A stretch of DNA of 48,257 nucleotides from a virus: positions 1 through 48,257 of IMG/VR virus record IMGVR_UViG_3300037246_001803. One strand, given 5' to 3'. Each line of letters starts with the position of its first letter. The first letter of the stretch is position 1. The notes under the pieces were generated by a model. That model was not told the origin of the DNA and ran no database searches. It saw only the letters and a list, made by a program, of their open reading frames with translations. Of the stretch, positions 33,276 through 39,524 are shown piece by piece. Made by a program: the position numbers and the translations under genes.

Positions 33276-33515
33276 ATGGCAACGATCGAATCACCGAAGT
33301 ACAGCGACGGCACGAGCGTCACTTACATCGTGCAACCTGACACTACGGTCTACACGCCGATGGCGGTCAGCGATGTGATCAACAACATCTCGGAATCGGA
33401 CACGCCGTTCATGACGGCAACGGCAATCGTCGAGACGGTGCATCGGGTGGCGGCGGAAGCCCGCGCGAAAGAGAAAAAGGCCGAAAAGGTCGACGCATAC
33501 GACTGGTGCCTATGA
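33276..33515 (+). CDS. Mini-protein resembling a capsid N-terminus
   Basis: 79 aa with a strong AGGAGG site. Residues 29-47 (MAVSDVINNISESDTPFMT) align well with residues 20-40 of the capsid protein (DLSDIIYNISPTETPFMMM), and TYIVQPDTTVYTP matches the N-arm layout TYDLGTAG. After that the similarity stops and a basic helical tail follows (AAEARAKEKKAEKVDAYDWCL). It may be a relic of a DUF5309-type capsid gene or a functional partial mimic. It opens a rightward unit of six overlapping genes. Confidence 0.65.
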   Translation: MATIESPKYSDGTSVTYIVQPDTTVYTPMAVSDVINNISESDTPFMTATAIVETVHRVAAEARAKEKKAEKVDAYDWCL

Positions 33516-33712
33516 AAAAGCACCTCTGGATTCCGGTGGGTATGAGCGAGTTCCAGTGCCGAAAATGCGACTGGAAAGTGGCTTCGACCCACCTGTTCAA
33601 CGGCGGTGGAATCAGCCGCTTCCCCGACTGCCCCCACACCCCACCGCCTGCCGTGAAAACCCGATCGGGCGCCAAAAAGGGCGGGCCGCGGTTCCCGGTG
33701 ATCGATGGATAG
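33512..33712 (+). CDS. Small Cys-containing protein
   Basis: 66 aa, ATG 33512 in ATGA overlap with the capsid-like mini-gene. FQCRKCDWKVAS gives one CxxC knuckle, and a third Cys plus His follow in FPDCPH, which could complete a zinc site. The C-terminus is basic (KTRSGAKKGGPRF). Probably nucleic-acid-binding; unknown family. Confidence 0.6.
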   Translation: MKKHLWIPVGMSEFQCRKCDWKVASTHLFNGGGISRFPDCPHTPPPAVKTRSGAKKGGPRFPVIDG

Positions 33713-33929
33713 GATCAGGCTCTGGATCGAGGCAAAGCGGATTCGGCTGGCCACATGGCTCGATCCGATCGCGATGGCCCCGGATGGCGGGATGCTGCTC
33801 CAAATTCAGCGTGAGACGAATCTGGCGCAACGACACCGGATCGACGTCCTTCAGGCGGAAAATTTCCGTCTGCACGTCGAAATCTGCGAATTTTACGAAA
33901 AAGAGCGTTTGGAAAGGGAAAATCGGTGA
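33705..33929 (+). CDS. Helical small protein
   Basis: 74 aa overlapping the previous gene by 8 bases. Amphipathic N-terminal helix rich in Arg/Ile/Leu/Trp and a charged coiled-coil-like C-terminus (VLQAENFRLHVEICEFYEKE). No known domain. Confidence 0.6.
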   Translation: MDRIRLWIEAKRIRLATWLDPIAMAPDGGMLLQIQRETNLAQRHRIDVLQAENFRLHVEICEFYEKERLERENR

Positions 33930-34120
33930 ATGAGACCGAAATCATGCTCGAAATGAAGAAAATGCTCCGATATGAGCCGAAATCCTACAAATCGGGCCCA
34001 GAAAGGATGAGGAACCGCGGATGGAACCTGGCATTGCACGCATTGGCACGGAAAATGACGAAAACGGACGTTCTCGACCCAAGCCCGCTGGACGGGCTCG
34101 CAAACGCCGAAAAGGAGTGA
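33926..34120 (+). CDS. Small basic protein
   Basis: 64 aa with GTG start in a GTGA overlap. Lys/Arg/Met-rich start (LEMKKMLRYEPKSYKSGPER) and a helical middle (WNLALHALARKM). Weak ribosome site but good coupling. Unknown function. Confidence 0.5.
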   Translation: MNETEIMLEMKKMLRYEPKSYKSGPERMRNRGWNLALHALARKMTKTDVLDPSPLDGLANAEKE

Positions 34121-34350
34121 AAGTCAAGAAGAAAATCCACAAGTTGAACAGGGTGGGGGGCTCGTGGACCGAGTGCGGCATGCACGTCGACCAGCAAACG
34201 ATCGAGTCTACTGTTCATCGCATGGTGCTTCGCAAGAAACCACTGAAAAGGACTGAAAAATGGCGAAAAGTGACCTGCAATCTGTGCAACCGCACGAAAC
34301 CCAGGTCGAAATCGACGCTCCTGAAATTCTGGGATCGGTTCCACCTGTAA
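34117..34350 (+). CDS. Zinc-knuckle-like small protein
   Basis: 77 aa from GTG 34117 in a GTGA overlap; ATG 34021 with GAGGAA upstream is an in-frame alternative adding 32 basic residues. Four potential ligands: ECGMH and VTCNLC, separated by a basic helix, give a zinc-ribbon-like pattern. Its last 91 bases are also read in another frame by the next gene. Confidence 0.5.
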   Translation: MKVKKKIHKLNRVGGSWTECGMHVDQQTIESTVHRMVLRKKPLKRTEKWRKVTCNLCNRTKPRSKSTLLKFWDRFHL

Positions 34351-34811
34351 ACCAGCCAGATCAGTGCCCCACCTGCGGGCATTGCCAAGAAGACTGGTCG
34401 AGCAACCGCGGTGCGCTGAAAGGCATGTCGGTCAAAAACACCGAGGACCGGGCATCGGCGTACCGGGCCTGGCGCATGGGACTGGGGTTCGGTGGGGTGA
34501 CCGACATCGATCAGGTCGAGTGGCGAGGGGGAAAGCCCGCGGCACTTTTGGAACTGACCCGGGTAGACGGCAATTACCGCACTCCACCCAAGTATTTCCG
34601 CTCCATCGAAGACCGGATGCTGAAAAGAGACGCTCAGGGGCGTTTAGCGCGGGAATTGGCCGAAAAACTCCAAATTCCCGCGTATATCGTCGCATTCCGC
34701 TGGGATCTCTCCGAATTCTACTGGAGACCCATATTTGGCCCCGCACCCGTCCATATGGCATGGGAACACGGCAATTCCGACGAATACGTCGAGTGGCTAC
34801 GACGAATGTGA
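34260..34811 (+). CDS. Possible PD-(D/E)xK-like protein with zinc knuckle
   Basis: 183 aa, ATG 34260 with AAGGA 9 bases upstream, starting 91 bases inside the previous gene. CPTCGHC at about residues 36-42, then a folded domain: RASAYRAWRMGLGFGGVTDIDQVEW, KPAALLELTRVDGN, LAEKLQIPAYIVAFRWDL. The order Asp, then E-x-T on a hydrophobic strand, then a late strand, is reminiscent of restriction-endonuclease-like folds with the Lys lost. This is a structural guess only. Last gene of the rightward mini-unit. Confidence 0.5.
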   Translation: MAKSDLQSVQPHETQVEIDAPEILGSVPPVNQPDQCPTCGHCQEDWSSNRGALKGMSVKNTEDRASAYRAWRMGLGFGGVTDIDQVEWRGGKPAALLELTRVDGNYRTPPKYFRSIEDRMLKRDAQGRLARELAEKLQIPAYIVAFRWDLSEFYWRPIFGPAPVHMAWEHGNSDEYVEWLRRM

Positions 34812-34824
34812 GCAATTACTCGCA

Positions 34825-34849
34825 TTTAACACTACGTGCCAGTGTTAAA
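34825..34849. promoter_or_regulatory. Perfect 9+9 palindrome
   Basis: TTTAACACT and AGTGTTAAA pair perfectly around ACGTGCC, 14 bases after the last gene of the rightward unit. The symmetric, AT-rich arms look like a dimeric repressor site; the stem could instead end transcription from both convergent units (34811 and 35072), though no T-run follows. The rest of the gap to 35071 shows no gene. Confidence 0.55.
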
Positions 34850-35071
34850 CGGATACCACTCACTATCCCTTGATTTTTGATTAGCTTGCATGTTACACAC
34901 GCGCGAGGCGCTGCCACGAACACTCCTCTGTCCGAAACACTCCGAGACCTAGCTCCTGATTCCTCCAGTTCCCGGAACCGCCGAAACCCGTGACCACCTC
35001 GGCAGAAAATCACCCGGGGCCCTGTGAAGCCCTTCAGCTGTGAACGCAAACCCCGGCGCGAGAGCCAAATG

Positions 35072-35347
35072 CTACGAAAACAGCCCTTTTTTTCTGGATT
35101 TCCGTTTCTTCTTGGGCTCCTCTTCCTCAGCCTCCTCGCTGCGGCCCTGATCCAACGCTGCATCGGCTGACAATTCGCTAGAAACACTCTCCATAGGCGA
35201 ATTGTTCGTTTCGGGGGCCTTCGCAGCCTTCTTGTCGTCCACCGCGTACTGCTTTCCGCACAATAAACACTGCCCAAACGCTTGGCGGAAACTGGCGCGG
35301 GTCTGAATCACCTCGCCATTGCATCCAGCGCATTTCGCGAATTTCAT
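35072..35347 (-). CDS. Zinc-ribbon protein with acidic linker and basic tail
   Basis: 91 aa behind GGAGG. Residues 5-30 form a four-Cys zinc ribbon (CAGC, then CLLC 19 residues later). The linker is Asp/Glu/Ser-rich and the end is EEEEPKKKRKSRKKGL, a bipolar acidic/basic tail. It resembles small phage regulators or host-RNA-polymerase-binding proteins, but no family is recognised. It carries the shared promoter motif at 35385-35397. Confidence 0.65.
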   Translation of the reverse strand: MKFAKCAGCNGEVIQTRASFRQAFGQCLLCGKQYAVDDKKAAKAPETNNSPMESVSSELSADAALDQGRSEEAEEEEPKKKRKSRKKGLFS

Positions 35348-35384
35348 CCAAAATTCCTCCGGGCGGAAAATTCCACCCCACGGA

Positions 35385-35397
35385 GATATAGCGGATT
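35385..35397 (-). promoter_or_regulatory. Candidate -10 promoter motif, shared
   Basis: On the minus strand this reads AATCCGCTATATC, the partner of the motif at 33244-33256. It lies 38-50 bases before the zinc-ribbon start, with a GGCCAAAT block upstream as also near 33241. A TATATC -10 with no clear -35. Confidence 0.4.
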
Positions 35398-35445
35398 CGA
35401 GGCCGATTTGGCCGTATGAGTGTGGAGTCTGGACCCGTTATTAGA

Positions 35446-35468
35446 GGGACCCAAAGCGTAGGGGTCCC
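35446..35468. promoter_or_regulatory. 7-bp inverted repeat
   Basis: GGGACCC and GGGTCCC pair perfectly around nine bases. It stands between the minus gene ending at 35712 and the one starting at 35347, so it may end the first transcript or control the second. Together with the tract at 35491-35700 it fills the 364-base gap without genes. Confidence 0.4.
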
Positions 35469-35490
35469 AAAGGGGGTCGGGGGGGCGGCC

Positions 35491-35700
35491 GCATGCGCGC
35501 GCGCGGTAGCGGAATCGCGTGCACGCGCTACCCACGCGCGGGCGGGCCCAGGCGCGCACTCGCACGCGGACACGCACGCACGCACACACCCGAGCGCATG
35601 CCCGCGGACACATGCGCGCCCGATCGCGAGCACACGCACACCCGCACACGCACATGCGGGGGCGCGCACCCACGCACCCGGGCACGAGCCCGAATGCGTG
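35491..35700. other. Alternating purine-pyrimidine (Z-DNA-prone) tract
   Basis: About 210 bases made almost wholly of CG, CA and TG steps: GCATGCGCGCGCGCGG at the left, then long CACACGCACA-type runs. Such sequence readily adopts left-handed DNA under negative supercoiling. Open frames across it are Cys/Arg/His/Ala low-complexity artefacts. It may be an origin or promoter element, or simply expanded simple sequence. Confidence 0.7.
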
Positions 35701-35711
35701 GGGATTTCACC

Positions 35712-35945
35712 TCACTTCTGGATCTTGCGGGTGGCGTTCACCCCGATGCGAATATCACCCAGGTTGCCCTGGAACATGGCGAGCCTGGTGCTCACCCCGT
35801 TCTTGCTGATACCGAAGTCCACCTCCCCGGACAGGTCCACGAGCAGGGTGAGGGTTTGCTCTTGGACGTCCCAGGTCCCGGACACGCCCTCGCCCATGAT
35901 CTCGATCTGCTTTCGGGTGGATTTCGCTACGTTGGGATTTGCCAT
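35712..35945 (-). CDS. Small beta-rich protein with hairpin leader
   Basis: 77 aa from ATG 35945, GAGGAG 6 bases upstream. Strand-rich (QIEIMGEGVSGTWDVQEQ, LTLLVDLSGEVDFGI, STRLAMFQGNLGDIRIGV), no Cys, no known motif; perhaps a small OB-like or beta-sandwich protein. Its leader has three successive hairpins, the last matching the leader of the divergent gene at 36564. It stands alone between two Z-prone tracts. Confidence 0.65.
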   Translation of the reverse strand: MANPNVAKSTRKQIEIMGEGVSGTWDVQEQTLTLLVDLSGEVDFGISKNGVSTRLAMFQGNLGDIRIGVNATRKIQK

Positions 35946-35957
35946 CGTGTGCTCCTC

Positions 35958-36016
35958 GCCCCAGTGGGGCAGTTTCCCCCCGTTTCCGGGGAGTGTGGGG
36001 TTTTTCCCACGAACAC
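35958..36016 (-). promoter_or_regulatory. Three-hairpin leader of the 35945 gene
   Basis: Read on the minus strand: GTGGG/CCCAC around AAAAAC, CCCC/GGGG around GGAAAC, then GCCCC-ACT-GGGGC (35958-35970) touching the ribosome site. The last hairpin with its lead-in ACTGCCCC equals the one at 36536-36551. It could mask or expose the ribosome site, or bind a protein. Confidence 0.5.
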
Positions 36017-36102
36017 ATGATGGCACAGCCCCCGCGGGGACGCAACTGTGGGCCGAAACCTACGGGTAAATCCCCACAGTGGGTGGATTTCACCCCGATC
36101 CC

Positions 36103-36178
36103 TGCCCGCGCGGGGGTGCGCGTGTGCGCGGGCGCCTGGGCCCGCTCGCGGGTGTGCACGCCCGTGCGTGCGCGCTGC
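36103..36178. other. Second alternating purine-pyrimidine tract
   Basis: GTGCGCGTGTGCGCGGGCGC and neighbours repeat the CG/TG alternation of the tract at 35491-35700. Each tract is bordered on its inner side, towards gene 35712-35945, by GGATTTCACC (35702-35711 and 36085-36094), so the gene is bracketed by a repeated arrangement. Confidence 0.6.
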
Positions 36179-36190
36179 GACGCCCCGCGC

Positions 36191-36281
36191 CACGTCATCG
36201 GATGCAGAACACGCCCCCCACGTCATCGGATGCAGAACACACCATCACATCACCCGCCCTGCGTCGTCGGATACAGAGCCT
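36191..36281. repeat. Iteron-like direct repeats
   Basis: CACGTCATCGGATGCAGAAC plus AC occurs exactly at 36191-36212 and 36219-36240 (28-base period), with a degenerate third copy at 36260-36281 (15 of 22). Such repeats in a long gene-free, divergent region suit a replication-origin iteron set or a multi-copy operator. The rest of 36282-36458 holds the inverted repeat below and no gene. Confidence 0.6.
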
Positions 36282-36346
36282 GCCATCCCCCGCTATGGGG
36301 TCAGGTCTCGGATGATGACCCCATACATCACCGCATCGCCCGCTTC

Positions 36347-36374
36347 GGCCCGTGATCACGTCACATCACGGCCC
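36347..36374. promoter_or_regulatory. Near-perfect inverted repeat
   Basis: GGCCCGTGAT and ATCACGGCCC face each other around CACGTCAC with one mismatch. It lies about 85 bases before the candidate promoter at 36459 and beside the iteron-like repeats, so an operator or origin element is plausible. Confidence 0.45.
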
Positions 36375-36458
36375 ATCGCCACGATCCAGTAGGGCAACAG
36401 CCCGGGCGGGGGCTGCCAGCTGATCGGGCCTTAGATGGATCGCCCGGCCCGGTGGAAT

Positions 36459-36486
36459 TTGCGCTTTTTTCCATTTGTGATAAACT
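36459..36486 (+). promoter_or_regulatory. Candidate promoter of the rightward operon
   Basis: TTGCGC, a 16-base spacer and TAAACT (4 of 6) lie in an AT-rich island (36457-36510) inside very GC-rich DNA, about 75 bases before the first gene. A -35 weak in its second half suggests an activator or a non-sigma70 factor. Confidence 0.45.
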
Positions 36487-36535
36487 GTGTTTGTAAGTTT
36501 TGAAATCCCTCCGGTGCGGCGCGGTCGCATCACAT

Positions 36536-36551
36536 ACTGCCCCGATGGGGC
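36536..36551 (+). promoter_or_regulatory. Leader hairpin matching the divergent gene's leader
   Basis: ACT-GCCCC-GAT-GGGGC ends 2 bases before the GGGAG ribosome site of the gene at 36564. The same ACT-GCCCC-N3-GGGGC stands at the same place before the minus gene at 35945. Two divergent genes with the same leader element suggests shared translational control. Confidence 0.5.
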
Positions 36552-36563
36552 CAGGGAGTCACA

Positions 36564-37157
36564 ATGTCCACAGCATCCGTCATCCGTTTCATCGTCACCG
36601 TCGATACCGATGGTGGCACCACAGCCGAGGGCCAGCGCCTCGACGCCCCGTACTTCAGCGATGCCATCTGGAAGGCCGTCGAGCCCCACAGCGCGTCGTG
36701 CAGCGTCGTGGTCCAGCGCGACGGCTGGCCTGACCAGGGGCGCCACGTCGAGGACGTCGCCGATGCGTGCAGTGGCCTCGACCCCGAGCGCACCGTCGCC
36801 GAGCGCCTCGCCACGTTGGAGGGCGCGCTCTACGACCACACGTCGAGCCCTGCGGTGCATGGCGTCGTCCGCGATGCGCTGGAGGAGCACGAGGCGCGGC
36901 TCGATGCGTCCGACAGACACCAGCGTGACCTGGCGGTCACCGCTGACATCCGCAACGTCGAGGGGCGGCTGCATGCCCTGGAGCGGCGCGTCGAGCTGGC
37001 GCCCACCAACGAGGGCCGTGACGAGCTGGACCGCCACTACGCCACCCGCTGCGCGGCGATCGAGTCCCGGCTGAACATCGCCGAGGCCGTGTACGAGGAT
37101 CTGGCCAACGCCGTCAACGACCATCTGGTGGAACACACCACGGGCGGTGACGTCTGA
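36564..37157 (+). CDS. Acidic coiled-coil protein, first of the rightward operon
   Basis: 197 aa behind GGGAG. Residues 1-70 look like a small alpha/beta domain (IRFIVTVDTDGGT, CSVVVQRDGW); 75-197 are long charged helices (ERLATLEGALYDH, LEEHEARLDASDRHQRDL, IESRLNIAEAVYEDLAN) with heptad character. No known family. It leads a train of eight tightly coupled genes ending with the ATPase and VWA genes, which suggests a common system. Confidence 0.65.
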   Translation: MSTASVIRFIVTVDTDGGTTAEGQRLDAPYFSDAIWKAVEPHSASCSVVVQRDGWPDQGRHVEDVADACSGLDPERTVAERLATLEGALYDHTSSPAVHGVVRDALEEHEARLDASDRHQRDLAVTADIRNVEGRLHALERRVELAPTNEGRDELDRHYATRCAAIESRLNIAEAVYEDLANAVNDHLVEHTTGGDV

Positions 37158-37354
37158 TGGCGCGCCTCGTAGACCACGACGCCATCCGGTTCGTGGATGC
37201 CATCGAGTCGGGGGAGTTCCTGTTCCCCCGGCCCGGTGCCGTCGCCACGATACAGCCCACCCGGGACCACAGCGGTCCCCCCACACGGCTCGTCGATCTG
37301 GTCGACGGGCCCACAGCCGAGGCGCTGCTGGCGCTGCTCGGTGAGGACGACTGA
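37157..37354 (+). CDS. Small hypothetical protein
   Basis: 65 aa, ATG 37157 in TGATG overlap. Acidic with LVDLVDGPTAEALLALLGEDD at its end, which may form a short protein-binding helix. No motif. Supported by coupling on both sides (one base to the next start). Confidence 0.6.
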   Translation: MARLVDHDAIRFVDAIESGEFLFPRPGAVATIQPTRDHSGPPTRLVDLVDGPTAEALLALLGEDD

Positions 37355-37355
37355 C

Positions 37356-37805
37356 ATGACCGACATGCCCAAGTGGCACGCCAAGCTGACCAAGGGCCAG
37401 CGAGAGCAGGCCGACAGGATGCTGGGCCAGCTGTTCCGCATGTTCGACAAGGTGGTCACCGACGTACCCAACGCCACCGACTTCGAGCAGTGCGCGGTGC
37501 AGCTGCTGGCTGGGACACACATGCTGCACAAGATGGCCAAGGACATCTGCAACCACATCGGCCTGGAGGACATCAGCGCACTGTCCGACAAGCTGTCGTC
37601 CCTGCCCGACGGCGGCACCAACGCCTTCGACGACCTGCCCGACGAGGTCAAGGCCGAGGTGCACGCCGAGATGGCCAAGCGGGGCGTCAAGCCCGAGGAC
37701 GTGAACATCACCGTGCTGGAGATTGGCGGCTCATCGTCGAAACAGAGCGCCGACGACGACATGTTCGCCGGGTTCACCAGCGAGACCACCGGGAGGAGCA
37801 ACTGA
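37356..37805 (+). CDS. Helical hypothetical protein
   Basis: 149 aa from ATG 37356 (MTDMPKWHAKL). All-helical first 100 residues (KGQREQADRMLGQLFRMFDKV, LLAGTHMLHKMAKDI), then a short alpha/beta end with a disordered acidic tail (SADDDMFAGFTSE). Longer upstream frame is a shadow. Unknown family; operon member. Confidence 0.65.
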   Translation: MTDMPKWHAKLTKGQREQADRMLGQLFRMFDKVVTDVPNATDFEQCAVQLLAGTHMLHKMAKDICNHIGLEDISALSDKLSSLPDGGTNAFDDLPDEVKAEVHAEMAKRGVKPEDVNITVLEIGGSSSKQSADDDMFAGFTSETTGRSN

Positions 37806-38104
37806 TGCTGACCATGGACCACACACTACCGAGTGCCGAGGAAGGCACCATCGAGAAGATCACCGGCCGGGGCGGCGTGTACGACCCCGCCAAGCTGGAA
37901 GCCGCGTACAAAACCGGCGAGCTGACCGACATGAACCTGCGCATCATCGCCATCAACCAGAACAACGTGCAGCTGATGGGACTGGCGTCCATCGACCACG
38001 GGCTCGACGAGATCCGTGTCACCGCCAAGGTGCTGCGGGTCGGCGTGTTCATCATCGCTGGCATCGCTGTGATCGACGCAGTGATCCGCTGGGGGACGGT
38101 ATGA
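37805..38104 (+). CDS. Tail-anchored membrane protein
   Basis: 99 aa, ATG 37805 in TGATG overlap. Polar helical N-terminal 75 residues and one C-terminal transmembrane helix (VGVFIIAGIAVIDAVI), leaving only a few residues outside. It would display its soluble part in the cytoplasm at the inner membrane, where it could recruit operon partners such as the AAA+ ATPase. Confidence 0.65.
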   Translation: MLTMDHTLPSAEEGTIEKITGRGGVYDPAKLEAAYKTGELTDMNLRIIAINQNNVQLMGLASIDHGLDEIRVTAKVLRVGVFIIAGIAVIDAVIRWGTV

Positions 38105-38316
38105 CCGACGCAACGGCACACACCATGATGGCCGGGTTCAACCAGGCGCTGTGCATCGGTGTGGTAGCTCTATTCAAGTCGGGTGTGCCAGAGGGATGTG
38201 TACCCTGTATGCCCTGGCGGCGACTTGAAAAGCACCTCGCCACGGACCTGTCGGGCATCCCGCAGGACGTACAACGCACCATGCAATCAAGTGAGGTGGC
38301 CCGTGATAGTGATTAG
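38101..38316 (+). CDS. Small Cys-containing protein
   Basis: 71 aa, ATG 38101 in ATGA overlap with the membrane protein. A hydrophobic stretch around LCIGVVALF and the CVPCMPW pair are followed by a helical polar end. The CxxC could be redox-active or bind metal. Family unknown. Confidence 0.55.
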   Translation: MTDATAHTMMAGFNQALCIGVVALFKSGVPEGCVPCMPWRRLEKHLATDLSGIPQDVQRTMQSSEVARDSD

Positions 38317-38674
38317 CAACCATGCGATGTGCGACATGTACAAGGGCGACCTGATGTCGTTGCGGATTGCCCGAGACGGGGCGACCCGCGGCGGACACAC
38401 CGAGACGGCACCGGCGAGGGGCGTGATGGTCAACGTCAGGATGCTGCTCGACGAGATGATCGAGCAGATCGAGGACGCCATGGCCGTGTGGGACGGCAAC
38501 CACGCCAAGTCGGAGGTGTGGACCAACGAGGACCTGTTGGGCCGCATCGTCATGATCGAGAACGAGAACCGAGAGCTACGCACCAAGATCGCCTCGCTGG
38601 AGGGTACAGCCCACAACTGGCGAGGGATGCACCGGGCGGGAATCACCCCGGCCGACACGAACGAGAGGGATTAG
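38303..38674 (+). CDS. Coiled-coil hypothetical protein
   Basis: 123 aa from GTG 38303, with GAGG upstream. Helical C-terminal half (LDEMIEQIEDAMAVW, RIVMIENENRELRTKIASLE) predicted as a coiled coil. It ends 4 bases before the ATPase start. Possibly an adaptor of the ATPase; inference from place only. Confidence 0.55.
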   Translation: MIVISNHAMCDMYKGDLMSLRIARDGATRGGHTETAPARGVMVNVRMLLDEMIEQIEDAMAVWDGNHAKSEVWTNEDLLGRIVMIENENRELRTKIASLEGTAHNWRGMHRAGITPADTNERD

Positions 38675-38678
38675 CACC

Positions 38679-39524
38679 ATGCTGAAGCACCCCGAAACAG
38701 CAAGCACCAAGCGGTGGAACCTGTACGAGCAACTCCTGGTCATGGCAGCCGAGGAGGAGTCACTGCGGACCATGTACGTGTCGGGGCCCCCGGGCATCGG
38801 CAAGACCTGGCTGGCGTACCACATGGGCGTCAGCAGCAACCAGAAGCTGTGCGCCATCACCCTCACCGACGAGACCCCGGCAGCCGAGCTGCGGGGCCAC
38901 TACCTGATCGCTGAGGGTGGGCACACGTACTTCCACTACGGCCCGCTGTCGGTGGCGATGAAGGAGGGCTCGCGGCTCGTCATCAACGAGATCACCCGTG
39001 GCAATGCGGACTGCATGGCCATCCTGTACCCGTTTCTGGAGGACCCGTCGACCGCACGGCTGACGTTGCCCAACGGCGAGACGCTGCTGCCCACCAAAGG
39101 GTTCCACGTCATCGCCACGGACAACTACGAGCCCGACAAGCTGCCCGAGGCACTTCAGGACCGCTTCCAGGTGTTCATCGAGCTGAGCGATCCACACCCC
39201 GCCGCACTGGCACTGCTGCCCCCCGAGTTCTGGCTGGCTGCGGTGATCGAGCGGCACGAGTACGAGGACCTGTCGGGCATCAGCGCACGGCAGTGGAACA
39301 ACCTGTGCCTGATGGACGCCAAGTTCGACCTCAAGGTGTCCTGTGCACTGGTCTGGGGCCCCAAATCCGGGCGCACCGTGTACGACAACCTGCTGGGCAT
39401 GTGGGCCAAGAGGACCGGCTGGACCGCCACGGAACCCCACACCTGCCGCCAGGCAGCACGGGAGCAGGCGATCGAGCAGTTCGGCATCAAGGAGCTGGCT
39501 GCGGAGGTGACGGATGCTGGGTAA
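38679..39524 (+). CDS. MoxR/CobS-like AAA+ ATPase
   Basis: 281 aa behind GAGAGGGA. Walker A GPPGIGKT at 36-43; Walker B LVINEIT at 100-106, where Asn103 replaces the usual Asp while the catalytic Glu104 stays; sensor 1 HVIATDN at 143-149; Arg finger in LPEALQDRF at 155-163. These are the marks of MoxR-clade AAA+ proteins, which usually remodel targets together with a VWA partner. The next gene, overlapping by 11 bases, is exactly such a partner. Likely a hexameric chaperone/activase; target unknown. Confidence 0.85.
   Translation: MLKHPETASTKRWNLYEQLLVMAAEEESLRTMYVSGPPGIGKTWLAYHMGVSSNQKLCAITLTDETPAAELRGHYLIAEGGHTYFHYGPLSVAMKEGSRLVINEITRGNADCMAILYPFLEDPSTARLTLPNGETLLPTKGFHVIATDNYEPDKLPEALQDRFQVFIELSDPHPAALALLPPEFWLAAVIERHEYEDLSGISARQWNNLCLMDAKFDLKVSCALVWGPKSGRTVYDNLLGMWAKRTGWTATEPHTCRQAAREQAIEQFGIKELAAEVTDAG

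Noticed and set aside
35178-36226. Several Cys/Arg/Ala-rich frames through the alternating purine-pyrimidine tracts
   Set aside because: Their composition is dictated by CG/CA/TG repetition and no start context supports them.
36191-36281. CRISPR array
   Set aside because: Only two exact repeats with a 6-base gap and one degenerate copy; no spacers of usual size and no cas genes.
36366-37664. 432-codon minus-strand frame opposite the 36564 operon
   Set aside because: Low-complexity antisense reading that crosses the promoter and intergenic region; four coupled plus-strand genes explain the same DNA better.
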